A stretch of DNA of 64,000 bases, taken from NCBI GenBank assembly GCA_947561585.1, contig CANNZV010002508.1, forward strand, positions 1 to 64,000, written 5' to 3'. This document shows positions 22,995-33,004 of the stretch, in pieces; position 1 is the stretch's first letter, and each line of letters begins with the position of its first letter. The notes below the pieces were generated by a model. It saw only the letters and a list, made by a program, of their open reading frames with translations, was not told the origin of the DNA and searched no databases. The position numbers were made by a program, and so were the translations under genes. The stretch is from Caprella mutica. Lineage: Eukaryota > Arthropoda > Malacostraca > Amphipoda > Caprellidae.

Positions 22995-23243
22995 ACATGT
23001 AACCTAATTTAAGATTATGTTTCTTGTGCCCCTAATAATTATTTTTAAAAATGTTTTGTTTCTTATCGCAACATTAAAAAAAATAATGTTAACTAATAAT
23101 AATAAATGGTACAGATACTACTTTCCTAACCTTGTAACTCTTTAACTAAGCATTTTAGACCATACCTTCATGGAATAAAAAGTGTTTATTTTGACGAATG
23201 CAACCTTATGTTGAAATTTGGCAACAAAAGTGTCGGCACCCTG

Positions 23244-24401
23244 GACACTATAGTATTATTTCGATATTTTAGGGTGAAACTGTTATACATATATCATATA
23301 CAAATAAAGGAAACTACCGGTCTGGTTAATCCGGTACTTTGGGGATAGTGTTAACTTTAGAAAAATTGCGCAACCGACACTAGCGCAATCTCAAGATTGC
23401 TGTGGTCGCTAATTTGCGCTCACAGTTCTTGCATAATTTTGAGATTGCTACGCATTTCAGAATTCTAAAATGAGTAAATTGCACCGATCATATGTACTGC
23501 TAAAATAAATTGTGTTGAAATTACATTGCATCTATATGTGCCAAAATGACATTATATCTACATATGATAAAATGACACATTTTGTCATAAAAAATGACTC
23601 ATTTATTGGAGTAAATGAAATATTCTTTTGAAAATATAATTATTTCGACAGTAAGATGAACAAAATGCATTCATTACTGTTATATAATAAAAATAGAAAT
23701 TTGACAAATTCTTATCAGATTCTTTTTTTCATTTTAACAGTGGAAAAAAACATTTTTACAAAACAGTTAAAAAATATATTATACAAATTCAATATTTTGA
23801 GCATATATTATATTGAATTCAACAGCTGCAAATATCTTCCTGTAGGTCTCAATTGAGTGGTATTTTGTGCCAATCATTTTGGCAAATTATTTTCAAGCTT
23901 TTGATGTTTGTTAGTTCTCTTTTCATAATTTGAATTTTCAAATATCGTCATTTTTTTCCAATGGGTTCAAATATGTGGAATGACTTGGCCATTTCAATAC
24001 ATCAATGATAAGAAACATCAATGTTTCTTGTTTATGTCTTGCAGTGGCCAAGTCAGTTCCCATAATTGAACACAGACGAAAATTAAAGAGGACACAAATA
24101 TCTAGATCTCGAAGATGATTTGCAAATATGATTGATGCAAAATTTCACTCAATTTAGACGTACATAAATACACTTTTAGCTGTCGAATCATTACAAGATA
24201 TGCTCTATTGAATAAAAATAAGTATTTTATGTTATTTTATAAAATTAATTTTTTGACAGTTAAAATGAACAATGAAGACAATATTTTTAGAATAATGGGT
24301 CAAAATATCACTCAATGTGTGCGAATCCTTAGTTAAGACGTACAGAAATATTTATAAATATTTATATTTATAAAGAATATTTACAATTTTTTTTATGTGT
24401 A
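23244..24401. other. AT-rich DNA, nothing recognised
   Basis: No supported gene. Around 23985-24050 TGACTTGGCCA and TGGCCAAGTCA form a loose inverted pair around a GAAACATCAATGTTTC hairpin. Confidence 0.35.
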
Positions 24402-24517
24402 TCATAAACTCTCCTTTTATAGACTCGTAATGTCTATATACCAATTCAGAATTTAATTCGTTTTCTAAAATGAGTGTTTTTCATAATGAAAAAATTGAAA
24501 AATGTATTCCATCTCCT
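24402..24517 (+). repeat. Dispersed direct repeat, copy 1
   Basis: TCATAAACTCTCCTTTTATA, GACTCGTAATG, CAATTCAGAATTTAATT and AAAAATGTATTCCATCTCCT recur in order at 28149-28260 with about 85 per cent identity by eye. No inverted termini. It may be a fragment of an unrecognised interspersed element. Confidence 0.8.
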
Positions 24518-24892
24518 AGACTGGTAGCTGTTGAACTCAATAGAAGATACAAATTCATACTATTAAATAAAGATATATTTCTAGTTATGTACGAATACTT
24601 AATCACCATTGAAAATGAAGATATTGCATTCATACCCGTTACAATTAATAATATTATGGTTTATTATTATTATTTAATATTATGTATTCTTATACATATA
24701 ATGAACATAAATAATAGTTTTCGTGAAATATTTTACAAACATATAAATATATATATATATATTTCCCACCGTATATGTGCCTATGTGTCATAAAAAACAT
24801 TAGAATAAATTGTCTCCGCTGTACAAACATGACACACATTGCAGTGTTACTTATGAAAAAAATGAACAATAAAGTGACCAAACTGTCACTAG
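24518..24892. other. AT-rich DNA with a TA dinucleotide run
   Basis: Includes a short (AT)n tract near 24748. The open frame 24470-24793 begins in the dispersed repeat and shows no family signature. Confidence 0.4.
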
Positions 24893-25674
24893 TGTGTCAT
24901 CATGCTACACTTGTGACAGTCTTGTGCTTGTCATCATGCTACACTTGTTACAGTATTGTGCTTGTCATCATGCTACACTTGTGACAGTCTTGTGCTTGTC
25001 ATCATGCTACACTTGTGACAGTCTTGTACTTGTCATCATGCTACACTTGTGACAGTCTTGTGCTTGTCATCATGCTACACTTGTTACAGTATTGTGCTTG
25101 TCATCATGCTACACTTGTGACAGTCTTGTGCTTGTCATCATGCTACACTTGTTACAGTATTGTGCTTGTCATCATGCTACACTTGTGACAGTCTTGTGCT
25201 TGTCATCATGCTACACTTGTGACAGTCTTGTACTTGTCATCATGCTACACTTGTTACAGTATTGTGCTTGTCATCATGCTACACTTGTGACAGTCTTGTG
25301 CTTGTCATCATGCTACACTTGTTACAGTCTTGTGCTTGTCATCATGCTACACTTGTGACAGTCTTGTGCTTGTCATCATGCTACACTTGTGACAGTCTTG
25401 TGCTTGTCATCATGCTACACTTGTGACAGTCTTGTGCTTGTCATCATGCTACACTTGTGACAGTCTTGTGCTGGTCATCATGCTACACTTGTGACAGTCT
25501 TGTGCTTGTCATCATGCTACACTTGTGACAGTCTTGTGCTTGTCATCATGCTACACTTGTGACAGTCTTGTGCTTGTCATCATGCTACACTTGTGACAGT
25601 CTTGTGCTGGTCATCATGCTACACTTGTTACAGTCTTGTGCTTGTCATTATGATACACTTGTGACAGTCTGGTA
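24893..25674. repeat. 34-bp satellite, 23 units
   Basis: Exactly 23 units of 34 bp, read as CTTGTCATCATGCTACACTT followed by GTGACAGTCTTGTG. Two variants alternate in the left half: GTGACAGTCTTGTG and GTTACAGTATTGTG (units starting 24927, 25063, 25131, 25233). The right half is almost pure GTGACAGTCTTGTG, with CTGG at the starts of units 25471 and 25607. Three units make 102 bp, so stop-free frames with a 34-residue period appear. These are not genes. No spacers, so not a CRISPR array. Confidence 0.97.
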
Positions 25675-27564
25675 ACACACTTACACGTGGAAAATATTTT
25701 TTTCGTGTTAAAGTGGCTCATTTTTTCTAGGGTTTACTCTCAATGACATTGAAGTTTGTGTTGGTGTGTCATCATACTCTTCAAATTTTGGTGACCTCTA
25801 ATTTTGGTTTAGAATTTCTAGTTATATTGATATAAATTTAGGGTGTAAAAAATCTTCTATATAATATTTTCATACAAAAAATATCATTCATTTCTCCGTT
25901 TTTATTAAACCATTCAGTAGACAATTTAGTATTAAAACTAAATTCATGAAATGTGACAAAATTTGACCCTCCTCTAAAAATATCTAATGAATCAATTGTA
26001 ATAGGAGTATAAACACCGTACCATAGGTTCAGAATTCACGATAATTTAGTCCCTCTCTCCTTGCTGTAAATTAATAAGCAAGTTAACAAAGTTACTACAT
26101 CAAGTAAAGCAAGTCCCTCTGCTCAAGGTGATAAAGCCAGTAATTTCACACAGAAACTGTAATGCAAGCTGAAGTTAGCAGGAATGCTCACCAGTGAATT
26201 TTTTACTGTTTATAGAGTCTGCATGATCATCTATATTCTTTTCAGATCTAAATTATCATTATAATGACAAAAATATATATTGTATGTGATTATTAGCTGT
26301 ATGAATTGATAGAGAAAAACGTACAGCTTTATTTTTATCTAACGAAAATAGGAGCTGGAATGAAATGAAGTAACGAAGCCTATTTTGTAGAAATTGGCAA
26401 GACATTTCCAAATAGATTTGCCGACGGTGTGGTTTTATTTAGTTATTTAGGTTAGTTTTTCTAGAATGATAATTTAAGTCATAATTTATGAGCGATTTAG
26501 AAACAAAAGAAGGCAAGATGATGCTTGGGTCCGAGCCAAATCACTTCCTCTCCCAAATATTTATTCTGCGGGATTCACTTGAATTACATACTAAATGAAA
26601 AGAAGAGTTAATAATTAGATTGCGATAGCATCTAAAGCATGGTATTGATATAAATATATGTTGTTCCTGAATGTAGTCGCAGGAATCTACAATGTATAGT
26701 CACTATAGTGTATACTTATATACGGATTTTTGTTTTACGAAATAGTATAGCATTGATACAACGAAATATATTATTATTTAAACAAACATATTTTCAATTT
26801 AACTCTTATTGACAGTTTGAAATGAACTACAAATAATAAGATAATTATAAAATAACTACCAAGTTTTTCTAAATTTTCAATTTGAAATAGCCATTATTAT
26901 AGGGTCATTGTAAAATTTTTTGTTTAAACAAACAATATTTTTCCATTTAAAACAAGATAGTATATATGTATATCGAGAAATGAAGACCAAATAATATAAG
27001 TGGAATTATTCATTCAAAATCGACCATGCTTACTTATTCTTACACTTGCTATTTAAATGTTCATATACATTTCTATTCTCAATTATTGGCACTCAACAAT
27101 TTTATCATATTATTTATATGCACAGTAATTCAATAAAATATAAATTGTTTTTTATAAGACAACAGGTTCATGTCATACCTTTTTTCTTCATTGAAGACAT
27201 TTTCTTTTATTGTCGATGGCGGTATATACCAACATTAAGTATTAATGGTATTATTATTACAGTAAATATTGGAACATCATACTATAAGAGATAAGAGTCT
27301 GCAATGCTTGACAAAACATGACAACAATTATTTGAAATTTACAATATATTATAATTGATTTTAAGTAGAATCAATTATCGTTGTAGATAGATAAAAATTA
27401 TTATTGAAAACTAAATATATATAATTTTGTTATATAGTCAAATTACATAAAATTATGATTATAAATTTTCTTGACTTGGTTATCTATCAGAAGATTTTAA
27501 TGAAATGATTTAAATATCCTTGAAGGATGAGTTTGAATTATAGTTCATTTTATCACTGCATGTT
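25675..27564. other. AT-rich DNA, nothing recognised
   Basis: 1.9 kb without a convincing gene, RNA or transposon boundary. Confidence 0.4.
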
Positions 27565-28015
27565 GATTCAGTGAAATTCCTCTATAGTGAACTCCTGTAT
27601 AGTGAATCATCCTGATTAGTGGACTCTGTAGTGAACATATTTAGTTTAGTCTGCCACATATATTAATAAGTTTTCTATGCATCTCTAACCTCTATATAGA
27701 AAATTAGTAATATTTCATGAAACAGGAGTTCAATCAGTACAAATCCTCTACAATGAAGTCATTTGTAGTGATCCATCCTGACTTTTAGATCCATCCTGAG
27801 AAATGAAAGACCCTGTATAATGAATTTATTTTAAAAAGAAAGAAAACATTTGTAAATTTTGCCATGAAGAGAACAGTTTTCTATTCACCTTTTAAATCCT
27901 CTATAGTAGAGTAAACTCTCTATAGTGAACTAGCTAATGTTTTAAATGCTAGGTTACTAGGGTTAAATACTCTTTAGTAAAGTAAACTCTCAATAGTGAA
28001 CTAGCTAAAGTTTTA
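27565..28015. mobile_element. Possible pogo-like relic rich in CTATAGTGAAC
   Basis: It starts CAGTGAAATTCCTCTATAGT and repeats ACTC(C/T)NTATAGTGAA motifs at 27590, 27777, 27905, 27921 and 27985. A CAGT start followed by CTCTATAGTGAAC resembles ends of pogo/Tigger-type elements. A matching inverted right end was not found, so the extent is uncertain. Confidence 0.35.
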
Positions 28016-28148
28016 TTAAATAATAATTAAATATTGAATGTTGAAAACCGGTATGAATATAGATTAACAACAGTTTTTGGGAGTGTTGGAAGGAGCATAT
28101 TTTCAGACTGCTACCAACTGGATATTAGCAAAGTTACGGCAAATAGAG

Positions 28149-28260
28149 TCATAAACTCTCCTTTTATAGACTCGTAATGGTACCCAATTCAGAATTTAAT
28201 TAGTTTTTCGAAATGGGTGTTTTTCGTGATGAAAAAATTAAAAAATGTATTCCATCTCCT
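28149..28260 (+). repeat. Dispersed direct repeat, copy 2
   Basis: Second copy of the 24402-24517 repeat, in the same orientation, 3.7 kb away. Confidence 0.8.
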
Positions 28261-29094
28261 ATATTAAATTTTCTTCTGTTGATTATCCCTTGAAAGAAAA
28301 GAACTATATGTAACTTCATCAATTATTAATATTTAAGAAATCTAATTTAATACTAATTAATGTCAAACGATCAAGTTTGAAATTATGAAACGTATAGTGT
28401 TTTTTAAAACTGATGAAAATGGTAATTGTTTTAACCAAATTTCTTTGACCAAATACAAAACTTTCAGACAGTTCAATACTAACATTGTGAGAAATATTTC
28501 GTTTACTCATTCATATGCATATATTTAATGTACAGTTCTCAGTTATTTGATGTAGTAATTGTTCATTTGAAGTAAACCTAACTACTCAGTAAGAAAAAAA
28601 TGCTATCGGTCCATTTCAACTATATTAAATGTGTACCCTAAATACGTCATTGCTGGTTATTCATTTACATCAAATTTTTCATAAAGAATGGATTAATTAT
28701 ACATTATCTTACATACTTTGTTAGAAAGACCATCATGATAATGTTGTCAGAGTCAAAGTGTACTTTGAACCAACAAAAAAAATTCTTCTCGCTCTGATGA
28801 TGCTAGGTTAATTATAAGTAATATATCGACCTTCAGAATATTATTATTATTTATCTAATACCTATACATATCACATCAAAAATATCTGTTGAAGAGTGTT
28901 TACCTTCACACTTCACAGAAAATGGCTACAAGAGTCACAAATTGACTTGAATTTCCTGGGTTCGGCGAAAACAAGAATATTTATCGTCTGTTTTCACGGT
29001 ACAAAGATGAGAGAGTTAGGTGCACATGACGAATTTGGTGATCGATTAAGTCATTCCCTCTCCCACGCATCAAATTCCCTTTTGAAGTTTATAT
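28261..29094. other. AT-rich DNA, nothing recognised
   Basis: Open frames at 28319-28510 (minus) and 28896-29096 (plus) show no recognisable motif. Confidence 0.35.
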
Positions 29095-29308
29095 AAATTA
29101 TTTATTCCTCTATTACAATAATCTGATGGCAAAAATGTATCTAAAAGTAGTTACTGAAAAAATTCTATACATTTTTTTTTATAAATATAGCGTTATCAAT
29201 AGTATTGATAACGCTATATTTATAAAAAAAATGTATAGAATTTTTTCAGTTACTACTTTTAGATACATTTTTGCCATCAGATTATTGTAATAGAGGAATA
29301 AATAATTT
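29095..29308. repeat. Near-perfect 214-bp palindrome without a loop
   Basis: Arms 29095-29201 and 29203-29308 are reverse complements around a single G at 29202. I see only one substitution (GTAGTTACTG against CAGTTACTAC) and one T-run length difference. No terminal repeat motif or target duplication is evident, and the two outer ends simply fade into AT-rich DNA. A loop-free hairpin this exact must be young, or maintained by gene conversion, or an assembly artefact. Confidence 0.92.
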
Positions 29309-29425
29309 AAAATATATATTTGAATAATTCTTTGATACGCTATCAATAATGGAAAACAAATTTATTCATGAATAGAAACAGAATTCAATATCTGAAAATG
29401 CAGATGTGCAATAAATTCATTATTA

Positions 29426-29712
29426 CAGTGAAACTCCTGAGTTTTGAAGTAATGGTTACTTCATAACTCAGGGACACTTCATAACTCAGGGACACTTCAT
29501 AACTCAGAGCCACTTCATAACTCAGGGACACTGATAGTTTTCTATGATTAAAATCTTGGAGAAAACTATGTTTTTTGAGGGATAACTAGCTCCAAATTTT
29601 TCACGTATATCGTTTTCTATAATTGAAACATAGAAAATAATTCGTAACTGAGGAGCATTTCATAACTCAAGTGCTTCATAACGAAGAACTTCATAACTCA
29701 GGAGTTTTACTG
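29426..29712. mobile_element. 287-bp TA-flanked MITE with an 18-bp internal repeat
   Basis: Ends CAGTGAAACTCCTGAGTTTT and AACTCAGGAGTTTTACTG, TA on both sides. Near the left end, four direct copies of the 18-bp unit TTCATAACTCAGGGACAC, and near the right end related TTCATAACTCA units. The CAGT start and TA duplication indicate a Tc1/mariner or pogo-type non-autonomous element. No coding content. Confidence 0.85.
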
Positions 29713-30217
29713 TATATGAAAATACATATATTTCTATATTTCTAAATAGTTGAAGTAACTATCAACTTAACTAATCTAGAGATTAAAAATATCAAGAAGC
29801 GCTTTTTGAAGACTTTTCTACTCCATTTTCCAAATACTCTATAGTTTACATAAGACCTTTTCAGCATCAACAAAACCTACATGCTATTCTGGGTGCTAGA
29901 ACATAGCTGATTCTGCCTATCGTGTAAATGCTGAATGTCCAAATCCATAGCACAGGGAGAAGTAGAGTAACCATTATTATATAGGTTACCTTTCAAGATG
30001 TGCGAGTATACTAATCCAGTACCAAGTAATAGCGGACATCTATAAACTGAACTATTATTCCTGTGCAGCTTAAATTTCACCCAATTAACCAAGCATTCTG
30101 TTGCTGGTCTGTCCACCATTTAACCTAGGGAATTCACTCAAATTTGGTGATTTGGTAATAAATGATATTCATCACATCTTTGAATAGCCAAGAATGAATA
30201 AAGAGTTTAATGTATTA
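29713..30217. other. AT-rich DNA, nothing recognised
   Basis: The minus frame at 29877-30119 is unrecognised. No repeat structure seen. Confidence 0.35.
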
Positions 30218-30986
30218 GGCCCCCTTCACACTTGCGTTTCTCATTGCTACCTTTAAAAAAATGTTTATTACAAAAAGTTTAGTTAGAATTGATTTTAACA
30301 GAGCCCTCCACACTTGCATTTTTTTCAAAAGCATTTTTTCCTACGCAACATAGCTCAATCCCCCTGCTAAAATACGAGCAGAATTTCAAATGCTAGAACT
30401 ATAGAAGGATACGAATCTCTATTGTACCGTTCACATTAGCGTTTTTTTCACTGCTGAGATTGCATACATACACAATACTTTTGACGAAACTAAGACGAAA
30501 AATAGAAAATTAATTGTCTACATTGGTTATAATTTTATACCCTCGTAACAAGGGTCCCTTGGCAATTTTATAATAGTAAGATAAGTTATGAATTATCGGA
30601 CAATTACACATCTTCGAATATATATAAAAAAGTGTATAATCAATATAACATGTTTACTCGTTATTTGTTGATGATCGAAAATGTGGAACTGTTCGATAAT
30701 TCAGAACATACCCTATCATGCCGAATTACTATTTTCCTTATCATGACAGGAGAAAATGATAACCACTGAACCAGAAAAAAATGATAAATAGAGAAAAGAA
30801 TAACAAGAAAAAATAATAACCAGAGAAAATGAAGACCAGAAGAAATGATAACCTAATAATAACCAGAGAAAAATGATAAATTGAGCATTTTTTCTAACGT
30901 GGCGTTGCAAAAACGCAAGTGTCAACACATGCCGAATGAGCCTTTTTTTTACCGCGTTATTGAGAAACGTAAGTGTGAAAGGGGCC
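30218..30986. mobile_element. 769-bp MITE with GGCCCCCTTCACACTTGCG ends
   Basis: GGCCCCCTTCACACTTGCGT at the left is mirrored by ACGTAAGTGTGAAAGGGGCC at the right, continued by TTTCTCA/TGAGAAA. Flanks read TTA on the left and TAA on the right, so the target duplication is either TA-like or a trinucleotide; I cannot settle it. Internal fragments such as CACTTGCATTTTTT and AAAAACGCAAGTGT (30310, 30908) show a second inner pair of ends. A further element lies inside (30577-30714). It is related to the insert at 18398-18593. Confidence 0.8.
30577..30714. mobile_element. About 138-bp MITE with AAGTTNNGAATTATCGGAC ends
   Basis: TAAGTTATGAATTATCGGAC and ACACATCTTCGA on the left are mirrored by TCGAAAATGTGGAA and GTTCGATAATTCAGAACATA on the right. 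The same terminal pair bounds the composite element at 13807-15973. It is nested in the 30218-30986 element. Confidence 0.65.
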
Positions 30987-31905
30987 TAATGAATGATACA
31001 ATCTGTGAATTGCCGAAATAATTCATTAACTTGAAAAAAAATTGCTTACCGTAAAATAAAATTTAATGAATATATAAAAAATCTTTAAGATTTTAATAAC
31101 TCAATTTTGGAATTGTTTTCTACACGCCATGCAACTCATTACCTTACGTAAACTCTTTTGCGTACTTACGCTGATAAAATGGACACACAATGAGGTCTAT
31201 CGCTCGCCTGAACGCTCAAAAGAAAGCCGTTAAGAAAGCGAAAATGGAGTGATTGAAAGAGATCGCTGAAGAACGATACTTAATAACAATATTTAAATAC
31301 CTCTGTATTAATTAGTGTTATCGCCGATGCAGAGCTTGTGAATATAATCATTAAACGTTAACGTTTTATTTATTTGAATGAGTTTCTTAAAAATTATTGA
31401 ATATCAGTCGGGAGTCAAGCTAGTAAATCTTTAGACATTTATGTAATTGTTAAACATAAAGTTTAGAAAGGCCCCCCCAAAAACTAACACATCCATGAAA
31501 AACTAAATTATTTATACAGATGAATATGACGAATGGGTTAAAAGATTGATGGACAATTAGTTGATTGGAAAATTCATTTTCGTCAAAAGACAGAGTACAA
31601 TATCATTTTTTGGTTGAAATTTCAGAAGATTGGTGTTGATTGGAGATGTACTTTTATCAATATTTTAAATCTAAATAAAGACTCTCAAGGATGCTAAAGA
31701 ATCATTAATAATTTTTTAAAGTATGTGTTTAATAATAATTAAGAATGATTATTATTCCCCTGATATCATGGATATTCCATCTAAATCCCATTCCCCAATT
31801 TGTTGAGAGGATATTCATGTTTTAATATTTTTAGATATTTTCAAATTATTTTAAGAGGGAATATTCTAGGACTGACAGGGAGTAACTGCATTGATGACTG
31901 AACTA
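30987..31905. other. AT-rich DNA, nothing recognised
   Basis: No supported gene or repeat structure. Confidence 0.35.
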
Positions 31906-32096
31906 CAGGGTGAAAATTAAATACGGTAGAAAAGTAAATCTCTGTAACTTCAACAATTTTATTGTCTCAATGAAAACAAATATAACACTTTAAAGTTGAG
32001 AAGTTTCAGTTTTTATGTACTATTTAGTTTTGAAAATATAGATCTAAGGATAGGCTCCCTCTACCTTCAAACATTCTTGCATTAATTTAAGCCACG

Positions 32097-32414
32097 TTAA
32101 TCTCTTGAATTTCTACCGATATTTTGTTCTTCAGATTTTGCAGTGAAGTGGGAATGTTCAGCAAATTCCCCCAGAAGCAAAAAAAAAAAAATAGAATAAA
32201 CTGTAGGTGTAAGAACTGGAGAATGTGCGGGATAGTCTACGTCCTCAATTCGTGAAATCAATCGGATAGGAAATTCCCGCCTAAGAACAGAAAAAGATGA
32301 TGTAGGCAATGCAGTGACATTCAATTCGGAGAGCAACAGCAAAATGTTAGAAGATTTTTCTTCCCAGAAATTAGGAGAAATAATCTTCCAAATCACTAAA
32401 TGCACCGCGCACAC
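32097..32414 (-). pseudogene. Mariner-type transposase fragment
   Basis: A 105-codon frame carries VLRREFPIRLIS, then PAHSPVLTP and a hydrophobic run before GEF. This order corresponds to the mariner segment that reads F-P-x-R-W-I, then W-P-x-R-S-P-D-L-T-P-x-D-F-x-L-W-G. The catalytic aspartate in SPDLTP is replaced by Val here (SPVLTP), and the DFFLWG block is scrambled. The upstream catalytic motifs are absent. It is a dead fragment in a fold-back derivative. The family call is good; the exact subfamily is unknown. Confidence 0.65.
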
Positions 32415-32577
32415 TGCAAGTTAATCGATGACAGTTCTTATGCAGGATTATCGTATCCGATTAATTTCAAGATTTTGAGACGTAGGCTGCCCCGCACGTT
32501 CTTATGATCATACACTTTCATATTTTTTCCTCTGGGGGTATTGAAACAACAGATTATACCGCAACAGCCTCACCTTT

Positions 32578-32772
32578 ATGCAAAATATGAAAAACAAAAT
32601 ATCGGTAGAAATTCACGAGATTAAATGTGATCACTCTCTGCGCTGTAATGCAGGAAGCGCAGAGCTTAAGAAAATGCAAGATTGTTTGAAGGTAGAGGAA
32701 GCTCATCATAAGATCTGTAATTTCAAAACTGAAGAGAACATAAAAAACTGCAACTTCTCAGCTTTAAAATGA
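32578..32772 (+). pseudogene. Inverted copy of the transposase C-terminal region
   Basis: The plus-strand frame KISVEIHEIKCDHSLRCNAG, then LKKMQDCLKVEEAHH, reads the right arm of the fold-back outward. The corresponding minus reading of the left arm (EEQNIGRNSRD and on toward 31990) is the same DNA with a deletion of about 45 bp. It is a relic; it encodes no domain on its own. Confidence 0.5.
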
Positions 32773-33004
32773 TTTATTTGTTTTCATCGTGACAATAAAA
32801 TTGTTTAAGTTAGAGAGGTTTAGTTTTCTACCGTATTCAATTGTCACACTGTATTTTAAATTTTGGCCTATATACTTTTCACTACAAAAATGCTAAAGAA
32901 TTGATATATGGTGTTAACGGTATATGCATGAGTATGTACTCTAGGTTTATAGACTGTGCTATATTAGTTTGCAGCCCCATCTTCATTCATAAGTACACAT
33001 TATA

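Larger units (their letters stand above)
22573..23243. mobile_element. Mariner-like fold-back made of two 3' ends
   Basis: The left end CAGGGTGACCGACACTTTTG is mirrored by CAAAAGTGTCGGCACCCTG. The arms are about 320 bp (22573-22900 against 22935-23243) with a short loop. Left flank TA is intact; the right flank is GA, so the duplication is damaged. Each arm carries the same end of a transposase reading frame directed toward the tip (22822-22911 on minus, 22929-22994 on plus). Both terminal repeats therefore derive from the 3' end of one parent, and the 5' half is lost. The structure is inferred from direct comparison of the arms. Confidence 0.85.
31906..32851. mobile_element. 946-bp mariner-like fold-back, TA-flanked
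   Basis: Ends CAGGGTGAAAATTAAATACG and CGTATTCAATTGTCACACTG, TA on both sides. The arms stay complementary for about 230 bp (TATCGGTAGAAATTCA(C/A)GAG is present in both) and then, with gaps, to the middle (32224-32290 against 32440-32490). Transposase fragments are readable on the minus strand in the centre and left arm, and the C-terminal part recurs on the plus strand in the right arm. Confidence 0.8.

Noticed and set aside
24740..24765. (AT)n run as a TATA-type promoter
   Set aside because: Simple sequence in AT-rich DNA; no gene downstream.
24470..24793. 107-codon frame as a possible gene
   Set aside because: It begins in a dispersed repeat whose other copy (28149) is not open in the same way, ends in AT-rich simple sequence and has no known motif.
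24893..25674. CRISPR-like direct repeats
   Set aside because: Units abut without unique spacers, and the window is eukaryotic in character. It is a satellite.
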